Positions 61,858 through 64,000 of a stretch of 64,000 nt of DNA are shown here, one piece after another. The DNA is from LZORAL124-50-18 sp051208045. GTDB lineage: Bacteria; Pseudomonadota; Gammaproteobacteria; Pseudomonadales; Oleiphilaceae. The notes under the pieces are model-generated. The model did no database searches. It was not told where the DNA came from and saw only the letters and a program-made list of their open reading frames with translations. Position numbers and translations under genes: made by a program. The stretch is taken from contig JBPJFY010000001.1 of the NCBI GenBank assembly GCA_051208045.1, positions 62,001 to 126,000 on the forward strand, written 5' to 3'. Positions within the stretch are counted from its first letter, which is position 1, and every line of letters starts with the position of its first letter.

Positions 61858-63753
61858 ATGAGTTATTTAAGCGAACATCGTTATTCTGTAGACAATCCGG
61901 CAGCGTATTGGGGGAACCAGGCTGATCGGATAGCCTGGTTCAAGACCCCGAAAACCGTGCTGGAACCCGATTCCTCGGGATTGGCGCAATGGTATCCGGA
62001 TGGTGAACTCAATACGAGCTATCTTGCCTTGGACCATCATGTCGCCTCTGGTCGGGGCGAGCAGGTTGCGCTGATCTATGATTCGCCGGTGACGGGCACG
62101 AAGGCGTCCTACACGTATCGCGAGCTTACAGAGGCTGTTGCATTGTTCGCAGGCGTTTTGGCCGGGCAGGGGATCGAAAAAGGGGATCGGGTGGTTATTT
62201 ATATGCCTATGATACCTCAGGCGGCGATAGCCATGCTGGCCTGCGCCAGGCTGGGCGCGATCCACTCGGTTGTGTTTGGTGGGTTTGCGCCGCATGAACT
62301 GGCCGTGCGTATTGATGATGCCACGCCCAAGGCAATTCTTTCTGCATCTTGCGGTGTCGAAGTGAGTCGTGTGATTCCCTACAAGCCACTGCTCGATAGC
62401 GCGCTGCAAAAATCAACACATCAACCGGAGTTCACCGTGATTTATCAGCGGCCAGAACTCAAGTGTGAATTGCTTGCTGCGGGCACGCAGAAGGGCCGCT
62501 GTCCTGATCTGGACTGGCAGGCCTGTGTGCGCGAGGCAGAGTCGGTTGGCCCAACCCCTGTGCGGTCGACAGATCCTTTATATATTCTGTATACCTCGGG
62601 TACCACCGGAAAGCCGAAGGGGGTAGTGCGAGATAATGGCGGACACGCCGTCGCTATGCATTACAGCATGGACGTGGTGTATGGCATGAAGGCTGGGGAA
62701 GTCTTTTGGGCTGCTTCGGATGTGGGGTGGGTTGTTGGCCATTCCTACATCGTTTATGCCCCGCTTATCTATGGATGTACGACAGTGCTTTACGAAGGCA
62801 AGCCGGTGAAAACACCGGATGCGGGGGCATTCTGGCGTGTCATTTCCGAATATCAGGTCGCCGCAATGTTCACGGCACCCACCGCATTCCGGGCGGTAAA
62901 AAAGGAAGATCCGGATGCAAAGTTACTGCAACAGTATGATGTGCGTTGTTTGAAGCGGCTGTTTTTGGCAGGGGAGCGGTTGGACCCGCCGACGTGTGAA
63001 TGGTTGATGGAGCGGGTTAAAGTGCCGGTGTTGGATCACTGGTGGCAAACCGAAACTGGCTGGGCGATTGCCTGTAACCCGATTGGCATCGAGCCCATGA
63101 CCGTGAAAACCGGATCTGCAACACTGCCGACCCCGGGATTTGATGTGAAGATAGTACAATCCAATGGTGATGAATGCGGGGTAGGGGAACAGGGCGCGAT
63201 TTGCGTTGCCCTGCCTTTGCCGCCGGGCTGCCTTCCCACAATATGGGGCAATCCTGAGCGTTTCTTCGCAGGTTATCTGGCCGCCTATCCTGGGTACTAC
63301 CTGACCGGCGATGCAGGCTATGTAGATGAGGACGGCTACCTGTTTGTGATGGGTCGTACGGACGATGTGATCAATGTCGCTGGTCACCGGCTGTCCACCG
63401 GGGAAATGGAAGAAATCGTTGGCGGACATCCTGCCGTTGCGGAATGCGCTGTGTTTGGTGTGCAAGATGCGCTCAAAGGTGAATTGCCTATGGGGATGGT
63501 GGTTTTAAAAGACGGCGTTGAGCTGGATTGTGGTGCGCTGGAGCATGAACTGCTGCAGCGGGTTCGTCAGGAAATCGGGGCTATCGCGTGCTTCAATCGA
63601 GCGATCGTGGTAGATCGCCTGCCGAAAACTCGCTCCGGGAAGATTTTGCGTCGGACGCTCAGGCAGATGGTCAATGGCGAGGCGTACAATATTCCTTCAA
63701 CGATCGATGACCCGGCCGTGCTTGACGAGATTCGCGCAAAACTGGCTGTGTAA
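61858..63753 (+). CDS. prpE: Propionyl-CoA synthetase (acyl-CoA synthetase)
   Basis: Activates propionate, and often acetate, to the CoA ester through an acyl-adenylate. The 631 residues show the opening SYLSEHRYSVDNPAAYWG typical of PrpE, the P-loop YTSGTTGKPKGVVRD, WWQTETGW, the hinge motif YLTGDAGYVDEDGY and the acetylatable catalytic Lys in KTRSGKILRR. ATG 61858 is chosen to match family starts; ATG 61825 or TTG 61819 would add 11-13 residues. No prpBCD genes are visible, so propionate may enter another route, or those genes lie elsewhere. Confidence 0.93.
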   Translation: MSYLSEHRYSVDNPAAYWGNQADRIAWFKTPKTVLEPDSSGLAQWYPDGELNTSYLALDHHVASGRGEQVALIYDSPVTGTKASYTYRELTEAVALFAGVLAGQGIEKGDRVVIYMPMIPQAAIAMLACARLGAIHSVVFGGFAPHELAVRIDDATPKAILSASCGVEVSRVIPYKPLLDSALQKSTHQPEFTVIYQRPELKCELLAAGTQKGRCPDLDWQACVREAESVGPTPVRSTDPLYILYTSGTTGKPKGVVRDNGGHAVAMHYSMDVVYGMKAGEVFWAASDVGWVVGHSYIVYAPLIYGCTTVLYEGKPVKTPDAGAFWRVISEYQVAAMFTAPTAFRAVKKEDPDAKLLQQYDVRCLKRLFLAGERLDPPTCEWLMERVKVPVLDHWWQTETGWAIACNPIGIEPMTVKTGSATLPTPGFDVKIVQSNGDECGVGEQGAICVALPLPPGCLPTIWGNPERFFAGYLAAYPGYYLTGDAGYVDEDGYLFVMGRTDDVINVAGHRLSTGEMEEIVGGHPAVAECAVFGVQDALKGELPMGMVVLKDGVELDCGALEHELLQRVRQEIGAIACFNRAIVVDRLPKTRSGKILRRTLRQMVNGEAYNIPSTIDDPAVLDEIRAKLAV

Positions 63754-63782
63754 GCGCTGTCAGGCCGGGCGTTATCAGGCGT

Positions 63783-64000
63783 TCAGCGTGGTGTGATCAG
63801 TGTGGTGGACTGCGTCTGAATATTCGTCAAATACTGACTGCCCCGGCTGGCACCGTCCAATCCATGGGACATGTTTTCCGTCTGGACTCGCTGGATGTTG
63901 GCATTGACGGTGATAGAGAGGCCGTTTTCTTTCTGCTCGCTCAGGATGCTGGACAAGCGAGGATCTGAGATAGACAGGCTTTTACCGTATTTGCTGGTAC
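63783..64000 (-). CDS. C-terminal part of an unknown protein, cut by the window edge
   Basis: An open minus-strand frame enters at the right edge and ends with TGA at 63783-63785, giving at least 72 residues. The visible part is rich in Ser, Gln and Thr and contains SDPRLSSILSEQKENG and QTQSTTLITPR at the end. I do not recognise the family. No hydrophobic segment is visible in this part. Confidence 0.5.
   Translation of the reverse strand, partial: TSKYGKSLSISDPRLSSILSEQKENGLSITVNANIQRVQTENMSHGLDGASRGSQYLTNIQTQSTTLITPR

Noticed and set aside
1..64000. CRISPR arrays, insertion sequences, rRNA genes or phage genes
   Set aside because: No regularly spaced repeats, transposase, integrase or rRNA-like sequence was seen on reading.

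Overview
This 64 kb window is chromosomal DNA of a gammaproteobacterium. The best fit is a marine or environmental lineage near Pseudomonas, Marinobacter, Alcanivorax or Ketobacter. The central block smpB - ratA/rnfH - bamE/fur - recN - grpE-dnaK-dnaJ-dapB - carAB-greA - yhbY/rlmE - ftsH-folP-glmM-tpiA-secG - tRNA-Leu - rimP-nusA-infB-rbfA-truB-rpsO-pnp has, from memory, the gene order of Pseudomonas. Fur also has only one cysteine, as I recall for Pseudomonas Fur. I see no insertion sequence, integrase, CRISPR array or rRNA. The species call is inference.

Layout. 1-1260: an AT-richer accessory edge with one coiled-coil membrane protein of unknown function. 1260-5218: divergent acyl-CoA dehydrogenase and 2,4-dienoyl-CoA reductase genes (fatty acid beta-oxidation). 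5319-9436: minus-strand genes for a Crp/Fnr regulator, a secreted lipase-like hydrolase with an anchored partner, and an NRDE-family protein. 9544-12124: plus-strand TauE/SafE permease, lgt and thyA. 12178-19503: two tandem paralogous chemoreceptors of about 1190 residues, each with three PAS domains. 19675-51653: the conserved housekeeping block, with a sodium-dependent transporter between smpB and ratA. 51745-55584: a SYLF lipid-binding protein, then a minus-strand envelope operon DUF3015 - DUF4105 - lipoprotein hydrolase. 55796-60696: a complete branched-chain amino acid ABC transporter, livKHMGF. 60871-63753: a drug/metabolite permease and propionyl-CoA synthetase. 63783-64000: the C-terminus of an unknown minus-strand gene.

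How it fits together. Fatty acid oxidation genes, a secreted lipase-like enzyme, branched-chain amino acid uptake and propionyl-CoA synthetase suggest growth on lipids, amino acids and short acids. The housekeeping block links protein quality control (ssrA-tagging partner, heat-shock chaperones, FtsH), pyrimidine/arginine precursor supply (carAB), cell-wall and folate precursors, and the transcription/translation genes nusA to pnp.

The main points for a second look are the paired chemoreceptors combining an Aer-type PAS with two Aer2-type (probably heme) PAS domains, the DUF4105 protein that looks like a permuted NlpC/P60-type enzyme fused to a C-terminal beta-barrel, and several leader RNAs (carA, rimP-nusA, pnp) with hairpins that suggest attenuation. 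All identifications were made by reading motifs; no database search was run.
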